Assembly: GCA_022605955.1 (NCBI GenBank)
Contig: JAKCOZ010000015.1
Location: 10,545,287-10,609,286, forward strand
Length of the DNA stretch: 64,000 nt
Reading direction: 5' to 3'
Source of the DNA: Rallus limicola
Taxonomy: Eukaryota; Chordata; Aves; Gruiformes; Rallidae
Part shown: one piece after another, positions 14,438 to 29,300 of the stretch
Numbering within the stretch: the stretch's first letter is position 1
Layout of the letters: each line of letters begins with the position of its first letter
Translations under genes and position numbers: made by a program
The notes under the pieces: model-generated
The model's database searches: none
The model's input: only the letters and a program-made list of their open reading frames with translations
Told to the model about the DNA's origin: nothing

Positions 14438-14470
14438 GTTCCAGAACTGATCCTGTCTCAGTTCTGGAAC
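14438..14470. repeat. Perfect inverted repeat, 13-bp stem with 7-nt loop
   Basis: GTTCCAGAACTGA (14438-14450) and its exact reverse complement TCAGTTCTGGAAC (14458-14470) flank the loop TCCTGTC. A transcript of either strand would fold into a stable short hairpin. It is shorter than a normal pre-miRNA stem, and pairing outside the 13 bp is weak. Confidence 0.9.
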
Positions 14471-17456
14471 CAAATCGTCAATGATAATGTTTGCTACCCA
14501 GATGTGATACTTAGACTATACATCAGTCTTGGTCCAAAAACGATGATACACACCTGAAATGTGGCTACTATATTTAGTATCTCCTTAAATATATTTTCCT
14601 TTTAAAAACAGTTGAGCTGAGGACATGCCAAGGGTCTCTTCAGACCAGTATCCCATCTCTAATGGTGTCCAAGTGCATACTCAGGGAAGATCAAGAACTG
14701 GACGAGCATAAATTATATTCTAGCCAGGGTAGTCTTTCAACATTCAAACATTTTCACTGAGATCTCATGAATCTTCTGTGGATAGTCTGATTAGTAACCC
14801 TCAATACGTCTTTTTCCCCTGTGAATTACTTTCTTTGAGTCTGTGTAAAATTTTTGTATCCAAAGCATGCTTTGGCAGGGAACCGCACCTGTTGTGTGAG
14901 GAGCCACATTCCCCCTGCGCTGAATTGGAGTCTTTTGTTTAGCAATAAGAGACATCTCTGTTAGGTCAGAGTTGTATTTCAGGACATACTGTTAGGAAAA
15001 CAGGCTGATCACTTTCTTACTGACTCTTACTGAGTCCACTTTTACAAATGAAAGGAAGATGTGATACCCAAAAGCACTCTCAGGCCAGGGGGTTAAACCA
15101 ATGGGACAGGTGCAATTTGTATGAAAACTGAGTCAGTCAGACATAATTTATTTCACTCCCCAGATCATACATTGAAGGGGATGGATACTGGCAATACAAA
15201 ACCATTTGCATCAGGTTTTTAATTACTTTCTCCTTGTTTTCCAAGTCTTTGTGTATTTCTGTTCACAAGACTCCTTAAAAGTGAAATGATAGATTTTCCA
15301 CTTGCCACAGCCAGTATCAAATTTGTGCTATGGCACTGAAGACTGAACCCAGATGTACTGGTAGATAAGAAGATGCTAATAACAAAGTGACTTTTACCAA
15401 CCTTGGTGGCTTCATTTTTATAATTGCTTGTTGGAACAGCTGACACAGCAGAGCTTGGAAAATAATAAAGCATGTGTCTTCTTAGCAGGAAGGAGTGGTC
15501 CTATTTTTATAGAGCATCTTAAATCGACCAGTTTTAATTTCCTACAAGGCTTAGGAAGAGGGACATGGATATGAGTAATTGAGAGTGGAAAACAACTAAA
15601 GCCAACAGGAGATGGTCTGAGGCAGACATACATGATGCATCCAAAACTTATGTTGTGAAATTAGCAAAGTAGATTTAAATGGGAAATTTTGAGAGCATTT
15701 TAACTCTGTGATCAATTAGAGAACAAAATTATTTGCCCAGGAGGTCATTGAGGGCTTGTCAGAGAAAAGTTCAGGTAGAAGAAACACTTAAAATCTACTT
15801 GAGGTAGCAAGATAATGATGATCATTGTGTGCTCACCTGCATCCTCCTGGTCTGCCTTGCTATGGCTAAGGAGAAACTTGCTGCAAGCAAAAGGTAACAT
15901 ATGGAATACATAAAAGAGAATGCTATACGTTTATAAGCTCTTTGGGGAATTCCCCATCCCATTGAGGGCTCATACAAAGAAAGGACCTGAATTTATTTGT
16001 TGCCACTGACAATCCTTGTATAAGAGGGTGTGCACATTACTCGGTGGGAGTGTGTGCTCCCAGTGTGTGGGTACTGATGTCCATACAGAAGCTGGCATGC
16101 TGTTCTGGATTTTTGTGATCTGAGCTGTAGGATTTGTCTATCATCTCCAGGAACATAGAAGTTCACCCTTCTCTCTGTGTTCTTAACGGCACAAATAAGC
16201 ACAGTTAGGTCCATCCTGGATGTTTTAAAAAAATGTTGGGCTAGTTTCTCTGCTAATAGAAATTGTCAGTGTTCAAGAAAGCCAGGGGGATTTACAGCAC
16301 CTGCAGATTTGACACTTCTCCCCAGCGACTGCCTTGGGGTTCAATTCTGAGCTTGACAGAGAGAGTGGTGACTCTTGTGCTCTTGGGACCTTCTCCGAAA
16401 AGAGGCATTTTAAATTCTCCAATTCATCATCTTCCCTAGAGCTAGACAAAGAAACCAATGGCTGACTTCCAGCCAGGAGGCTGACTGAAGCCATGGCACT
16501 TCTAAGCCAGATAGGAAAAAACCCAAAACAATCAAAACAGACTTCTGGTTAATGTAGGGAAAGAATAATTATGAAAACTGAAAACTTGTGTACTAGAATG
16601 TGTTTGCACATTGCATTTTTTTCACCTCTGCACTCAAGAGCACACAGCTGTTCACATCCACAAGATGTGAAAATCAGAAGGGCTGCTGCAGTTGACAGTT
16701 ACCATATGCGGATGTAAATAACACACACTGAGAAGCAGAGAAGAATTAGGCCTTTTCAGTTAAAATATTTCTCTGGCCCAGATCATATGAGTTGCCAGCA
16801 AAGGACTTGGTGCCAAGTTCAGTAAGCCTCTCTAAGAATGTGATGACTGTACTCTTCAACCACTTACACTCCTGTAAATCAGCAACATCTGATTAAAAGA
16901 CGATAAAGTTACTGCAGTATCAGCTCAACTGAAATAAAAGGATTAGAATATTTTTCAGTTTTCATGGGTTTCATTTCTGCAAGGAAAGTTCTGAAATAGC
17001 TGATGCAAAGGAGGATACTGCAGACAAGAAAAGATCTGATTGCAATTTCTTTGTTGTTATTGTTTGTTATTATTTGTATCTTTTCTAGCCTCAATGCATT
17101 TTTAAGTCATTCGCCTCAGTCAATATTCAAGTACAATTTTATTATTAGAATGCATTTCAAAACTGTCCTGTATGTAATTTTGTGTGTGCTTGGTTTGAGT
17201 CAGCAGTTTATAGTTTGTACAGAAGTAACATTTGCAATACCAAGTCCTAGAGGATTTTTTTGAGACAACAAGGTTATTTCATATGAGCAGTTAAAAAAAA
17301 TCAAAAAAATTACAAACATCTGTATTTTCTCAAGGGACACATGGATTATTGCTTACAATGGTGTGGGCTGGAATGTGCCTCTTTCAGCTGGATGAATCCA
17401 TGGGCCCTTGCCAAGAAAGCTTTACTTTTCCCTTTTTCCTCGGCTGCTGTATCCAG

Positions 17457-17619
17457 CCTTGGCACTGTGTCTGCTAATTATATTTATTTCTTGGATTTGC
17501 TGGTTCCACCTTTGGCATTTACTGTATTTCTCTATTTTGCTCCCTCCCCCTCCCCATCTGACATCATTCAAGCGAGATCACGGTGGGAAAAACCCCCATA
17601 ACTTGGAGAGTCTAGTCAG
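17457..17619 (+). other. Speculative cryptic exon (splice-flanked interval)
   Basis: A pyrimidine-rich stretch ending in ATCCAG (AG at 17455-17456) precedes this 163-base interval, and GTCAG/GTAAAT follows it at 17619/17620. The implied peptide is hydrophobic and unrecognised. Such pairs occur by chance in sequence this long, so this is only a candidate. Confidence 0.12.
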
Positions 17620-20303
17620 GTAAATTGTAAAGATCGGAGCTTATGTAGTGAGAAAAAATGATAGACAGTTGGCCAGTTCTGAGCAGCATTGTTCTCCCAG
17701 AGGTTTGCCATTGTTTTCAGTAAGATCAGGACTGGGCACTTGGCTGCAGTGAGAAGTGGACCTGGGCCATGTGGTTTTTCATCCAGACCTTCCCAAAACT
17801 CCACATTTTAAATCTGGCCTCCCCTTGGTGAGAACATGCAATGCTTGGATGTACATGTGAATGAGTTGATTTTGAACATGCCGTGTAGGCAGAGTCCTGG
17901 TGTTAACATTCCCAAGCAGAAGCTTGCATAGGGATTGCAATCATCTTTGGACTTTGAACAAGATGCATAATGGTGCCATCTCCTTGTCTTCCTCTTTGCC
18001 AACCATGCCTGTTCCACATAAGGGCCAGAGTCATTGTGGCTCACTGTAGTATCTTTCCAAGGCTGTAAATACCCAGCTGTTATATAAAAAAGTTGGTCCT
18101 TAGTAGAGTTTCAGGAAGACAATTCTTTATTTGTGCTCATTTCTTGAACCCTGGTCTTGTATAGCTTGTATTCAAAAAGAAGAGTCAAGACAAGGCTATT
18201 CTGTTAGTCACTCCAGATTCAGAACAAGGTTCTTTAATGCAATTGTTATTCTTGGTCTTGGCCCTTTATGATCTTGATTTGATTTATTTAAACCACTGTG
18301 AAAAATCTGTGAGGCTGGCAAATTTTATTCCTTAATTCCCTGATAAATTTTCTTTAATTTTTTAATAGAGAAAATGAAAAGAAAACAAGCCTGAGAATTG
18401 ATATATGGTGTATACCACAGCCTCTTTGGATGGGTAACATGAATGTGTCACACACGCCTCAGATATAAATCACTCTGCACCATAGGGACATTAAGACTCT
18501 TGGTACAAATGTACATGTTGGGAAATCATTCTGCAAAAGTTGCATGTGCAGTAGCTAATTTGCAAATCTGGAAAACCTGGCTTGTTTACATCCTCTCTGA
18601 AGGAACCCAGGGTGCCTGTTCCATGTTGGGAAACAGGCTGCTTTGCCACTGAAGCTTTTTAAAAAAATATTTGTAAAGAAGTTGGTTGGGTGGTATTGTA
18701 GCACAAAATGTCCCAACCTGGTAAGATTTTAATTTTAATTTATTTTTAGCACTCATGAATTAATGAGACCTCATTTTCTCTCTGAGGGTAGAGCAGGAGA
18801 TTCTCTGTGTGGGCAGTGCGAGTCAGTCCTGGCATTGCTTCAGTCTGCAGTACAAGGTGTGGGGGAGCACGTGTCTTCTGCTGAGCATGCAGTAGAGTCA
18901 TCACTCCAGTCTTTAGAGACTGTTACAGACCCAGCTCAAAGAAACCAGACTTCCAGTATGAGTTATAGTGGCAAATTACTTAAGTGCTAAAGATCTTGCT
19001 TTGATCCCTGGTCAAACTGAGTGTCCTACCAGTCGTTTCACCTAATATTTATGCAGAAGCATTGTGCAGTTCAAGTCTACCTCCAGCCTGAAGCCCTGAA
19101 TTCTAAGATTCATTTTGGTGTGATTTTTCCACTCCCACACCCCAAACACACACCCCTCCCCCAAAGTAGGATTAAATCCAACTGTTTCATTTCAGGAAAA
19201 AATAGGAGGAGAATGTTTTTTGTGAGGTTTCTTTGCCCTGAGGTACCAGTAACTAGTAGTCCATAAATTATGGTACCTGTGGACCAGCTGAAAGCCTCAT
19301 TTCTTATTTCTGAGGGACCTGCTGGAGCCAAAGACTGTCACTCTTGGCAGACTTTCTGGGATATGAGTTTATCCTTATTTGATGTGAACACAGATGAAGA
19401 TGCTATCTGCAAAGAAGAGTAGCCTATATAATAAGACGACATATCTTGAGAAAGAGTTCAAATTCAAGGATGCAATCACTGGTTAGAGTGATTCTTAGTA
19501 TTTGGATATAATAATCATAAAAATGATTTGGTCTAGTCATTGCTACCTAGATGTTTGCCTGGAAAACATACGTAATGAGAAGGAGTAACAACATGATTGC
19601 TTATCTGGTATCTTTACGCTCAGTTAACATGTCTTTAGGTTAAATTGTTCAGTGCACCCCTAATCACAAGGTGTTCAGAGGGTTTAAATGAATGTCTTGA
19701 TGTAATTTCTTGGGTGACTTCAGTTAAGGGCAAGGAAGCCAAATTGCAATGTGAGTACCAAGGGTGTTAAATGGGTTTTAAATACAGTCCAAAGCCGGAT
19801 TTTCTGTTTTATGCTGAAGTGAGGACTAAATTGGTGGTACAAAGGTTTTGCATGTTGATAAATTCCGCCAGCAAGCATCACTTTACATGCAGAACACCCT
19901 TTTGTGTGGTCGTAGATGGCTGCAAATAGATCAGAATTTTACTTGGCATGGCTTAAGGTTCAGGCCTAATATGTCTGTAGGCCACAACAGTGTGTAGTGT
20001 GACAGTAGGGTGTGGGGAAGGGGAGTTTGAGAGAGATCAGATTTAAAATCCACTGATTTTAAGTGATTTAGGCACCAAAGGCTTTCAAGTATTCTTTGGC
20101 GTGCTTTAACCTTGAGTAATGCATGTAGACTATTGTTTGCCTAAGAAAATATTGTATGGTTTTGAAAAAGTTCCCCTTTTAGATGTGCAGTTGTAAAGAC
20201 TTCCCTGATAATATAAGTTTAATGATATCCAAGCATGAATAACATGCAATTATGGATGGGTTATTTGCATCAAGGGACTATGATAAAATTATAATTCAGT
20301 ACC

Positions 20304-20369
20304 TGTGGCAGGGTGGTTGGAACTCCATGATCCTTGGGGTCCCTTCCAACCCATGCCATTCTATGATTA
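20304..20369 (+). mobile_element. CR1 LINE 3'-end relict
   Basis: It reads GGCAGGGTGGTTGGAACT, then a diverged GATCCTTGGGGTCCCTTCC, then AACCC and the terminal ATTCTATGATT. This is a classic avian CR1 tail of about 65 bases, 5'-truncated and without coding content. Confidence 0.9.
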
Positions 20370-23300
20370 CGAAGAGTGAGCATCAACTAATGTTGTAATA
20401 AGAAGACAATAAAGATTTTGATTTCAGCAGAAATGTGACAAATTCTGGCAGCCAGTATGGTTTTTAGAAGATGGACGTGTCATGAGAGGCTGGTGTTCCT
20501 TGTCTAAATGCTGCCTATTTCTCTCAGTCTAGTCAAATGCCTACACGTTAGAAAAAGAAAAGCAGTTTGATTCCTGGCTGTGATTATAAGGAAATCACAT
20601 ACAGATGATTATTGAAAACACTGCTAATGACCCAATGAGGACCTCTGAAAGGAGCTGGCCTTCAACACAAAATGTTGAAGGTGAGAAAGAACTGTGCTGC
20701 TTTTGAGTAAAGTAGAAAGAGGAAAGGAACCTGCACAAGAGTTGTTGTTTCAAGATTTCCTTGTGTCCTTGCCCACAGAGGCAATCCCTGGCGCTCTCAG
20801 TATAGTCACTGTTTTTTCATAACCCAGCCCTTGTCCGTGCACAGCCATAGTGACTCCAACTGTTAATTATGTCTTTCACACCCAGTAAAATGCAGCTCAG
20901 CTCCCCTCTGTTTCCCATAGCACTGCAGATCTGGTCTCTCATCCTTCGTGCTCCCCACACCACCTCACCCTGGTTACACAAGTCAGCCAGCAAGCCAAGA
21001 GAAACCTCTGAGTCCTCTGGCTGTAACAACAGTTGGTGGGAGCCAGGTTTTTGCTGTATCATCCCTCTGAGGATTGGGCAGGCAGGGGCATGGGCCAGGG
21101 TTGGGGCTCACAGGGGTCTGCTCAGTTCCTGGAGCAGAGGGATGTCCTCTCCCCAAACCTTCCCATCGGAGGAGGCTGCGTTGGCAGCATGAGGCCATGG
21201 GAGCATGCTCTGAGTTGGATTTGTCATGTGGGATCTCAATAGTAGGGTCCATGGTATGTGAAAGGGCAGTATTGAGAGTTTTGGATGTGTGTGTAATACT
21301 TGTTCACCAGCTTGGGACTGGTCTGTCTTTAGCTGGTTTGTATCCCTAGATTTTCTGTCATGCTCCAAGTCTCCATTAACAAGTGTTTGTTTATATAGTA
21401 CTTGCTCTAGGCCACTATCTGCCTAGCAAAGCATAATACACAAAATCTAAACAATGTAGGCTAATTAATTCCTGATTCAGGGAAACAAAAGATAAATTCC
21501 TAAGTAAACCAAGTTTTCCTAAAGCTAAATAACTCTTTCCACCTACTTTCTCTGCTCTTGCACTCCTCCCTACAATAAAATGGCCACCCATGAAACACAC
21601 AGCTCAATTGAAAACATCATGGGCTCAGTCAGGGTTTGGAGGAGCACCAAGAGATGATCTTCAGGCTGTGCTGAGGAGAATTTTGCTGGAAACTACAGTA
21701 ACACTACCTGTAAGTGGGAACGCTCTAGGTGGCCCACTTGGCCACTATCCACTGGGAGATGGTGCTTTGCTTGTCCTGTTTGTTTGGGCTGGTGTGTTCT
21801 GAGAGGTGAGCTCTGCTCTTCCTGGTCTTTCTAGCCTTCTGCTCTCAGTAGATGGAGAGGCTCCTTCAGTGGGTAAATTCAGATTATATAAATCATTGTT
21901 CTTTATTGACTTTCCTATCAGAGGTGGATATAGAAAGCAGTCTCCTTCACTGTCTCAGTGATTATCTTTGTTCCCTCAAGTTAATCTCCACTATTGCAGG
22001 AGCTCGGGAAAGGGGGAGTGATCAGTTCTGGCATGTACTGCATGTTGGATGTCTGTGGTAACCCATGTCCATGCTGTGTAAAGAAATGCCTTCTTTCAGC
22101 AGCAGCTGACTCCGGGGCTTTTTTGGGGGGAAGGGTTTTATCTGCCCAACGCTAGCCAGAACAGAGATGTGGCTGGTCACACCAAGCTCAGTATCTTCAC
22201 TGTGAGGTCAAGTGCACATGGCTTCCCTCTGCTCTACCCCACAGTTCCCCTTAACTCTATGCTCGAGTCTGGATTTGTATTCCCAAAGAGTTTCTCTAGC
22301 TCTCTGAGTATGGCCCACTGAGTCATCTTTACCAATGACTATAAAGTAACTGGGTAGAGCTGGGCCTCCTGGGCTCTTTCCATTTGATTCCCCACAGGGC
22401 AAATCCTGAAGGCCTTTCTTCCAGTTTCAGTCAGTCCCATAACTGGGCTTTCTCTTTCCCAGATTTGCTGGAGGGTGTTCATTAGCTGAACACAAGGTAC
22501 TGGGGCTAGTCCAGTGATGGCTGGGTGAAATTATATGGGCTGTTTTATACTGAGGCTCAGAGAAGATAATTTGTTTTTTAAAACTTTGGTTCAGTGGGAA
22601 TATCACCTGTCAGCATCTGGCACTGTAAATTGCCATGTCAGTTTGTTGGCAGAAACTACGAATGGGACTAAAGTGCCCCTGATTTACACCATTCAAAGCT
22701 GATACTGTGTTTTTAACATCACAGGATGCACAGGCACGGCGAAAAAGCCATTCTGGAATTAAAAAGTTGAAGTTAGATATTTTCTTCCTACTCATGGGAG
22801 CTGAAAACTCAAGCTTACTGTAAACAGTCTTGGAAAACATTTTATGTTTCCAGAGTTCTAAATCCAAACATTTCTATGAAGCAGTGACACATTTTGAGAG
22901 TAACACACTTCTTTCATTCGGCTATTTTTTCTAATAGATGTGCAAGTTTTTTAAATACTCCACTTGCACTTAGGGACAAACATCTCTCTTCTCAGAGCAG
23001 CTTTCGGTCAGAGGTGGGGAAAGGGAAATGTGTACTTCCTTAAACAAATACCTATATGTGTTTTCAGTATTCCTGGGTATTTTATTTTTCAGGCAGAAGC
23101 TTGACTTTTTTAATCACCATCATTTAGTACTATGGAAAGTGTACAGAGTTGTTTTGGCTGGATGGAGCAAAGCAGCGGGTTAAATTTTAGCACATTTAGT
23201 AGCACAGAGATCTCTCTTCTGTGAAAGACAGGATTGTATTATGTAACAGCCCGGCTGCCAAATACTTCTGCTGGCAGCAGTCAGCCTTCTATGCACCATT

Positions 23301-26300
23301 GACATCAAAACCTAATGAGGTTTGATCCAGAGAAGGGATTTTGAAAGGACGTCTTGTTTTTCTTCAATCTTCACAAACCGAACTTGTTTGAAAAGGTGGA
23401 GGGGAAAAAAAAAAGGATACAGAGTCTTGTTTGATAAAGGAGGGAAAATAGTGTTTTTTCTACAAAGTTTTAGCTGTTTATTGGTTTAACAGCTATTGCT
23501 CAGAACAAGTCGTTTCTATTTACGGTGTTTATCATATCAGCTAACCTTGTGTGATGGATCGAGGGGGCCGGAGGTCAGGCCTGCATGTGTTCCCTCCGCA
23601 GGGACTTTCTGACAGCTTACCTTAGTATCTCCTCTGCCTGATATTTATACACCATCATATCAATCATTCAATAAACATAGAACAAAACAAGAGTCCCACT
23701 CCCTATAATGTTCATACTAAATAAAATATATCAGCAAGTAAGTGAGGACAAGAAACACAGGGACGAACAAGAGTGTGGAGGGGTGCACCACTCCATGAGG
23801 ACTGCCACATTGCTGGAAGCATTGCAGCATGATATTGTGACAGATTATAAGCCCTTGCTGAAAAGCAGGTCTTAGTATTTTATGTAAAACTTAAACAATA
23901 TTCTACCAGGTGAGAGCAAAGGTTTATCTAGCCTGACATTTTATCTGACAACGACTGGTAGCAAAGGCTGAAAGGAAGAGATGAGAGAGCAGGCAATGTG
24001 TCGAGTCATCTGTCCCTTGATACAACACCGACTGGCAGGTTAGCTGTATCCTGAGTTGGAGATTTAATAGACTGTGACTCTCTGAATGTGTTTAATCCCA
24101 TTTTGAACTCATGTCATGTGGTCTACAGTTTGTGTTGCATGGAAAACTTTTTGCTCTGCTTTGTTTCAAACCTGCTCTCAAGCTTGGACACAGGCTGTTT
24201 TCTCCATGTTGTTGTGTACAGGGCTATGGGAACACACCAGTTCCTTTGACTGTGGAGCAGTGTTAGATCAGATATCTCCCTTTCCTGTTTCTATTGTAGT
24301 GCAGACATAGCTGGGTTTGGTATAATGCAAGGTTTCAGCTTAGGGAGCTGAGCTGCCTTCTCATTATATTGTTTTAGGGTGATTTTGTAGCACACTTGGT
24401 CTTGATTTAAATCTCTACTAAAGAATGAGGTAGATCTAGAGATGTTTATTCGAAGCAGCTTCATATGAGCTGTAGAATAGTTTATTCATCTATGGAAAAA
24501 GGAACATGGAGCTTCTCATATGAAATAAACAGCAGAGCTGCCAGCACTAGCAAAACTGAGGCAGGAATGAACATATGGGTAGCATATTGAATATTTTACA
24601 CAAGCACAGTGCTTGCCTTGGAAACGTATGGCAGAGCATATCCACTTACCTTAGCCTCACCTGGGAAGTTTGACATCCTTTTATTCATTTGTCAGCAGGG
24701 AAGGTGGTGTAACCAGGGGTTAAATACCCCAAACGCAGTGATGGAACGCGTCAGTGGTAGAACTGGGATCACAGTCCAGGACCAATGTCTAGTTACGTAT
24801 TTAGTCTTCTGTCTCTGTTTCTCTGGTGAAGTATTTCTGGTCACAATATTAGAGGTGTTAACTCAAATGAAGTTTGACAGTTTTGCTTGTATTTCTGCTT
24901 TCATCTTGGAAGTTTCAGGATTCTCTTGCCTGTTCAACAAGTCCTGTCAAAGCTGTTTAAGAGAAAACTATGGAGTCTAAGATTATTGTTAATTTTGCCT
25001 TGTTCAGTGCTTCAGTTGTTGCCAAAGCTCTCTGATGGTCTGTGTAGGGACAGAAACATGCTGATAAAGTCCACCTTTAGTGTCTGTGAGTGTTACAGTG
25101 GTACAGGAGTGGAATGTGAATGATAAACAGCATTGCCACATGACAGACTGCATTTTGCATGCAGGTCTTAGCATCCACTTCTCTCCCCTAGAACAGCTCC
25201 CAGTCTGCCAGGATCCTGAGCATCTACAGAATACTGGTGATCTGTTAGAAAAATGAGGGGGTTTTCCCCTCTCCTTTTCTCTCCCCCCTAGGTTTTCCTT
25301 CTAGACATCCACCCTGCTTCAGATCAGTATTGTACCAGTGAAAATATAATCATAATCTGCATTTAAAAGTGGCATATGGTAAAAGCAGTCTGATATCACA
25401 GCACTGGAGATTTCCCTTCTTCAGAAGGAGAAAGTATGCTGAAAGTTCTCTTGTTTAGCACAGTAATGTACCAAGAAAGACCCTGTAAATACAATGCAAA
25501 TTAATGAAATGGCCTTCAGGTGGGATCTCAGTGGAGGGACTCTGATCATAGGCCATAGAGCAGTGATTTATGGGGGCAAGAAACTGCCAAGCCCCTTGGA
25601 AAAGGCAGGGTGTGCAGTCACATCTGTTTTGCTATCACATCCATTTCTACTTTGCTATCCTGAGTAAGACAGGGATAAAAAGGGTTATGCTTCTATAGCA
25701 GGTTATGCTTGTATATCCTGAAAATTTTGGGCTTGGCAAACATACCCTTATGTTAACAGCTTCAGTGTTTTTAGAAATGTGTTGTTTTAACAACAGATAT
25801 GACCGAAAACTAAGTCAAATTTATTTATCTGAAGTTTTCTTGTCCTTTGAGAAGGCTGGCTGGGGACATAGTTCTTAAACCCATCATCATTTTCAGGTTT
25901 CATTCAAAGCAGACCTTGGGGTAGGGAGGCATGCTAGCAGTCATGCCCTGTTTGTGGTTTGCTGGGGTTTGTGTGTGGGTTTAGTACAACCTCAAGGAAT
26001 CCATGCTTGGATTGTGAGAGTTTAATGAATAAACATTGTGGAATGGAGTGGAATAGATTTGTAGTTCAGACTTGTCATCCTAGTGAAAGTAGCAGTCACT
26101 TAGAGGACAAACTTAGTGAAAGCAGTGTTGCCTAAACGCCTGTTCTAGCACCCCAGTTTGTGTGACTCCATTGTATGTGGAGGAGCAGTATTCATGTCAA
26201 AACATAGTGACAAGAGGATGAATCATGTTCTGGAATTTTTAATGCAGAAAATAAAACCACACAATTTAAATTTGAGTGATTTATAGTATGAATCTATTCC

Positions 26301-29300
26301 ATCAGGGCCACATCTGAAGAAATTAGGGTGTCGTCTTGTTTACAGTACGTAGGCCAAAACTGGAGAGTATGGTGTCCAAATTGTTTTTCACAAACCTGGC
26401 ATGACAGCCAATTTTTTAATGCTGCTTGACAACTAGAAACTGCTAATTACTTATATTAATGTATAGTAAGGCAGGAAAACTGTTGGCTTTTGCTTGGTAA
26501 TGAATCCCAAAATGTTGATGTCTGTAACACCTTTACAAGAGGTTATTTCAAAACATGTATTACAGCAGAACATGAGAGGATATTTGCATAACACCTTGGA
26601 TGTGCTCAAACTTTTCTCAAATACATACATGGATGTGGCTAGCACAGGCTTGGGAAAGTGAAGGAAAAGCACCAGACTTGGAAAACCCCCGTATACAGGT
26701 TTGGCTTCCAATATCTGCAAACTAACTTTATACATTGCCCATTTTTCAAGCCAGGCAGTGTGCCTCAGTCCCAGCATTTTGTTCTGCCCTCGTTCTGGGA
26801 ACATGGTGTGTCCCAGAAGCCAAGGCAAACATGGTGTTCGCTTTTGCTGGGTTATGTTTGGCTGACATTTCCTGAAGGAATAAGCTCAGGAAAATAATTT
26901 CTTCTTTTTTTTTCTTTTTTTTTAAATTGGGCATCATAATGAGAATAAGAATAATGGCAGCTTGTTAAACAGTCGTTGCATTTCCCTCTATGTCTGAGAG
27001 GCTAGTGACAGAAACAGGCAATGCACATTGTGGTGGGGAGTAGAGATTAATTCTCCATCTAAAGAGCAGAAAGTAACAGTATCTACAAAATTGTTTTGGG
27101 AACAAACTCCATATTTACTCCTATATCTAAAAGCCTGGCTAAGTAGCCCAGATCTTGTATAGCTGCTACAGGAGAAAAACAACTTTTGGTTGCTTAGTTC
27201 TGTCCTTCAACCATTTAAAATGGCCACTTTGCAGCATCTGACTTCCACAGGGAGCCAAATGCAAGCAGGGCTGTGTCCAGTACCCAGGGAAGTCAATATA
27301 AGGATGCTATTTGTTTTTCATTTGGGCCTTAGACAAAGCAATTGAGGGGAAGGGTATACTAAGTGACAGTGTGGCACCTAGATTTCATGGTGCTTTGTTT
27401 ATTTTAAATACTGCAGAATGAAAATAATATAGCTGCAGATGAGTTCTGTAATGTCTATAAATTCATGTCTTTAAACAACACAGATGCAGTAGAACATCTG
27501 GAAGGGGACCATATGTCCCACCAGCAATACTTGCCTACCTAAATCTGGAGTGCAGTACATCAGTCAGCCTACATCTCATCAGCTGAATCCTCGAGATCAG
27601 TTTAGCAGCTGGAAATATCTGTCCCTGCTCAGATGAGCTCTGTGTTTGCCTTTGCAGTACTATCTTTGTTGTTTAGATGCTGCCCATTTTTACACACAAG
27701 ACTGAATTCTTTGCACTTAGAGTGTGAGGAATCTTGGATGCAAAACAAAAAGATATGAAAAAGAATTGGTGCTTGGATAATTAATTAGTATTTTCTGGTA
27801 TTTATTGATACGGTGTCTCTAAAAGAGTTTGCACAGAAAAGAGATCGGGAGCTAAATCCAATGAAAGATGCTAACACCTTTGCATTGTATAAATTGTCCT
27901 TTTAGCTATTTAAATCCCTAACAGCTCCCTAAGGGGCAGAAACTAGGTAGATATGATTTCCTATAAGCTAATGTAGGCAGTTCCACACTGAGCATGGAGG
28001 CTTTCATGAATCTCATTCTTGTACGTGCACCAACCCAGCATCTGCCTGTAAGGTCCTCAAAGGTAGGCACAGCAGTGCTGGCCTTTAGTATTGGGAGCCA
28101 AAGGCAAAATGTTCATGTTTGTTAAATGTAAAAATAGTAGAGCTGCATTTTGGCACTGTGTATTCTTACTGCAAACTGATTAGGGAAGCTGGGGTTTTTT
28201 ATTCTTGTTCTGGGGATCTGCCTTTAGCAGTACTATGTGTTTATTCTTGGAAAGGTTGCCGTGTTATGATGTTTCAGGTTAGATGTGCTGAAATTAAGTC
28301 ACACTTTTCTCAGCCATATCTTCTGATTTTCAAATGAAATTGTGATGTATTTATGGTCGGGGGAAATAAACCCAAACCCAGCACCAACAAATTGTTCCCG
28401 TCTTGATACAACGAAGGATAAACTTTTATTGGTTTATAGGTTTGCTTCCCCCTTGTCACTTGGCTGCATCTCAGAGCCATAATCAGTACCTTTTAACACC
28501 AAAATGAAGCAGATTTGCTCCATATGTTTCATACTGTATATTGCTACATTATCTGCTCTAGCTGTGCCCATAGCCCAGTGACTCCCATGTCAATGCTGCA
28601 AGAGCCAGTAAATTGCAAACTCTTGGCAATAGCAGCAACTATTCCCCCTGAAAATATTGCATTATATTCCCTGGCAAAAGAGAACACCTAATGGAGTACA
28701 GATGATGTGAATTAATCTTTGAATAAGCATTTAATTTGTTGGCCAAGATCTGATTGCCCCTTTTTTTTTTTGTAGTATTCTCATAATGAACATAAAAAGA
28801 TTACAAGATTTGTGAATGTAGTCAGTCCTCTGGAAGCTCTGGCAGCTAGCTCAGCTTTGACTTCAGGTTTTTTCCCTTAGTAATTAAAAACATTTCTACA
28901 AACTCAGAATACAACCATCATTAAGGGCACTTCCAGACCAAGATGTAAGATTCAGAACTCCATCACCTCACTTAGCCCCTTCTAGCCAGAGATGCTGAAG
29001 AAAAGTATCCTGCTGAGAATTAGTTTGAAAAATGTATTTCTTGTGCAAGTCGTTAGAATTGAACAGGTTGGCTTGTCTACAAACATATGGATTAAAAGTA
29101 TTGCTATAGCTGAGATACAGGACACTTAAATTAATCCCCTCTCTTGAGTAAACCCTGCTTTCATTAGGCTCAACAAAGAGCCCACTGCAATGGCCTATAA
29201 TAAATCTCTCCCCAAACCATTTCCAGGATGATGTACAGAATGGCAGAGAATAGATGCTTGTAATTACATAAAACTTTGGTTAAAAATACACAGAATATAT

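Larger units (their letters stand above)
9923..20303. other. No recognisable gene
   Basis: No conserved protein motif was seen on either strand. The minus-strand open frame 13870-14373 (167 codons) is the longest and is unrecognised. Contents seen: a perfect 13-bp-stem inverted repeat at 14438-14470, and an interval at 17457-17619 bounded by plausible splice signals. Confidence 0.6.

Noticed and set aside
16338..16348. GGTTCAATTCT, resembling a tRNA B box
   Set aside because: No A box and no tRNA stem pairing nearby.
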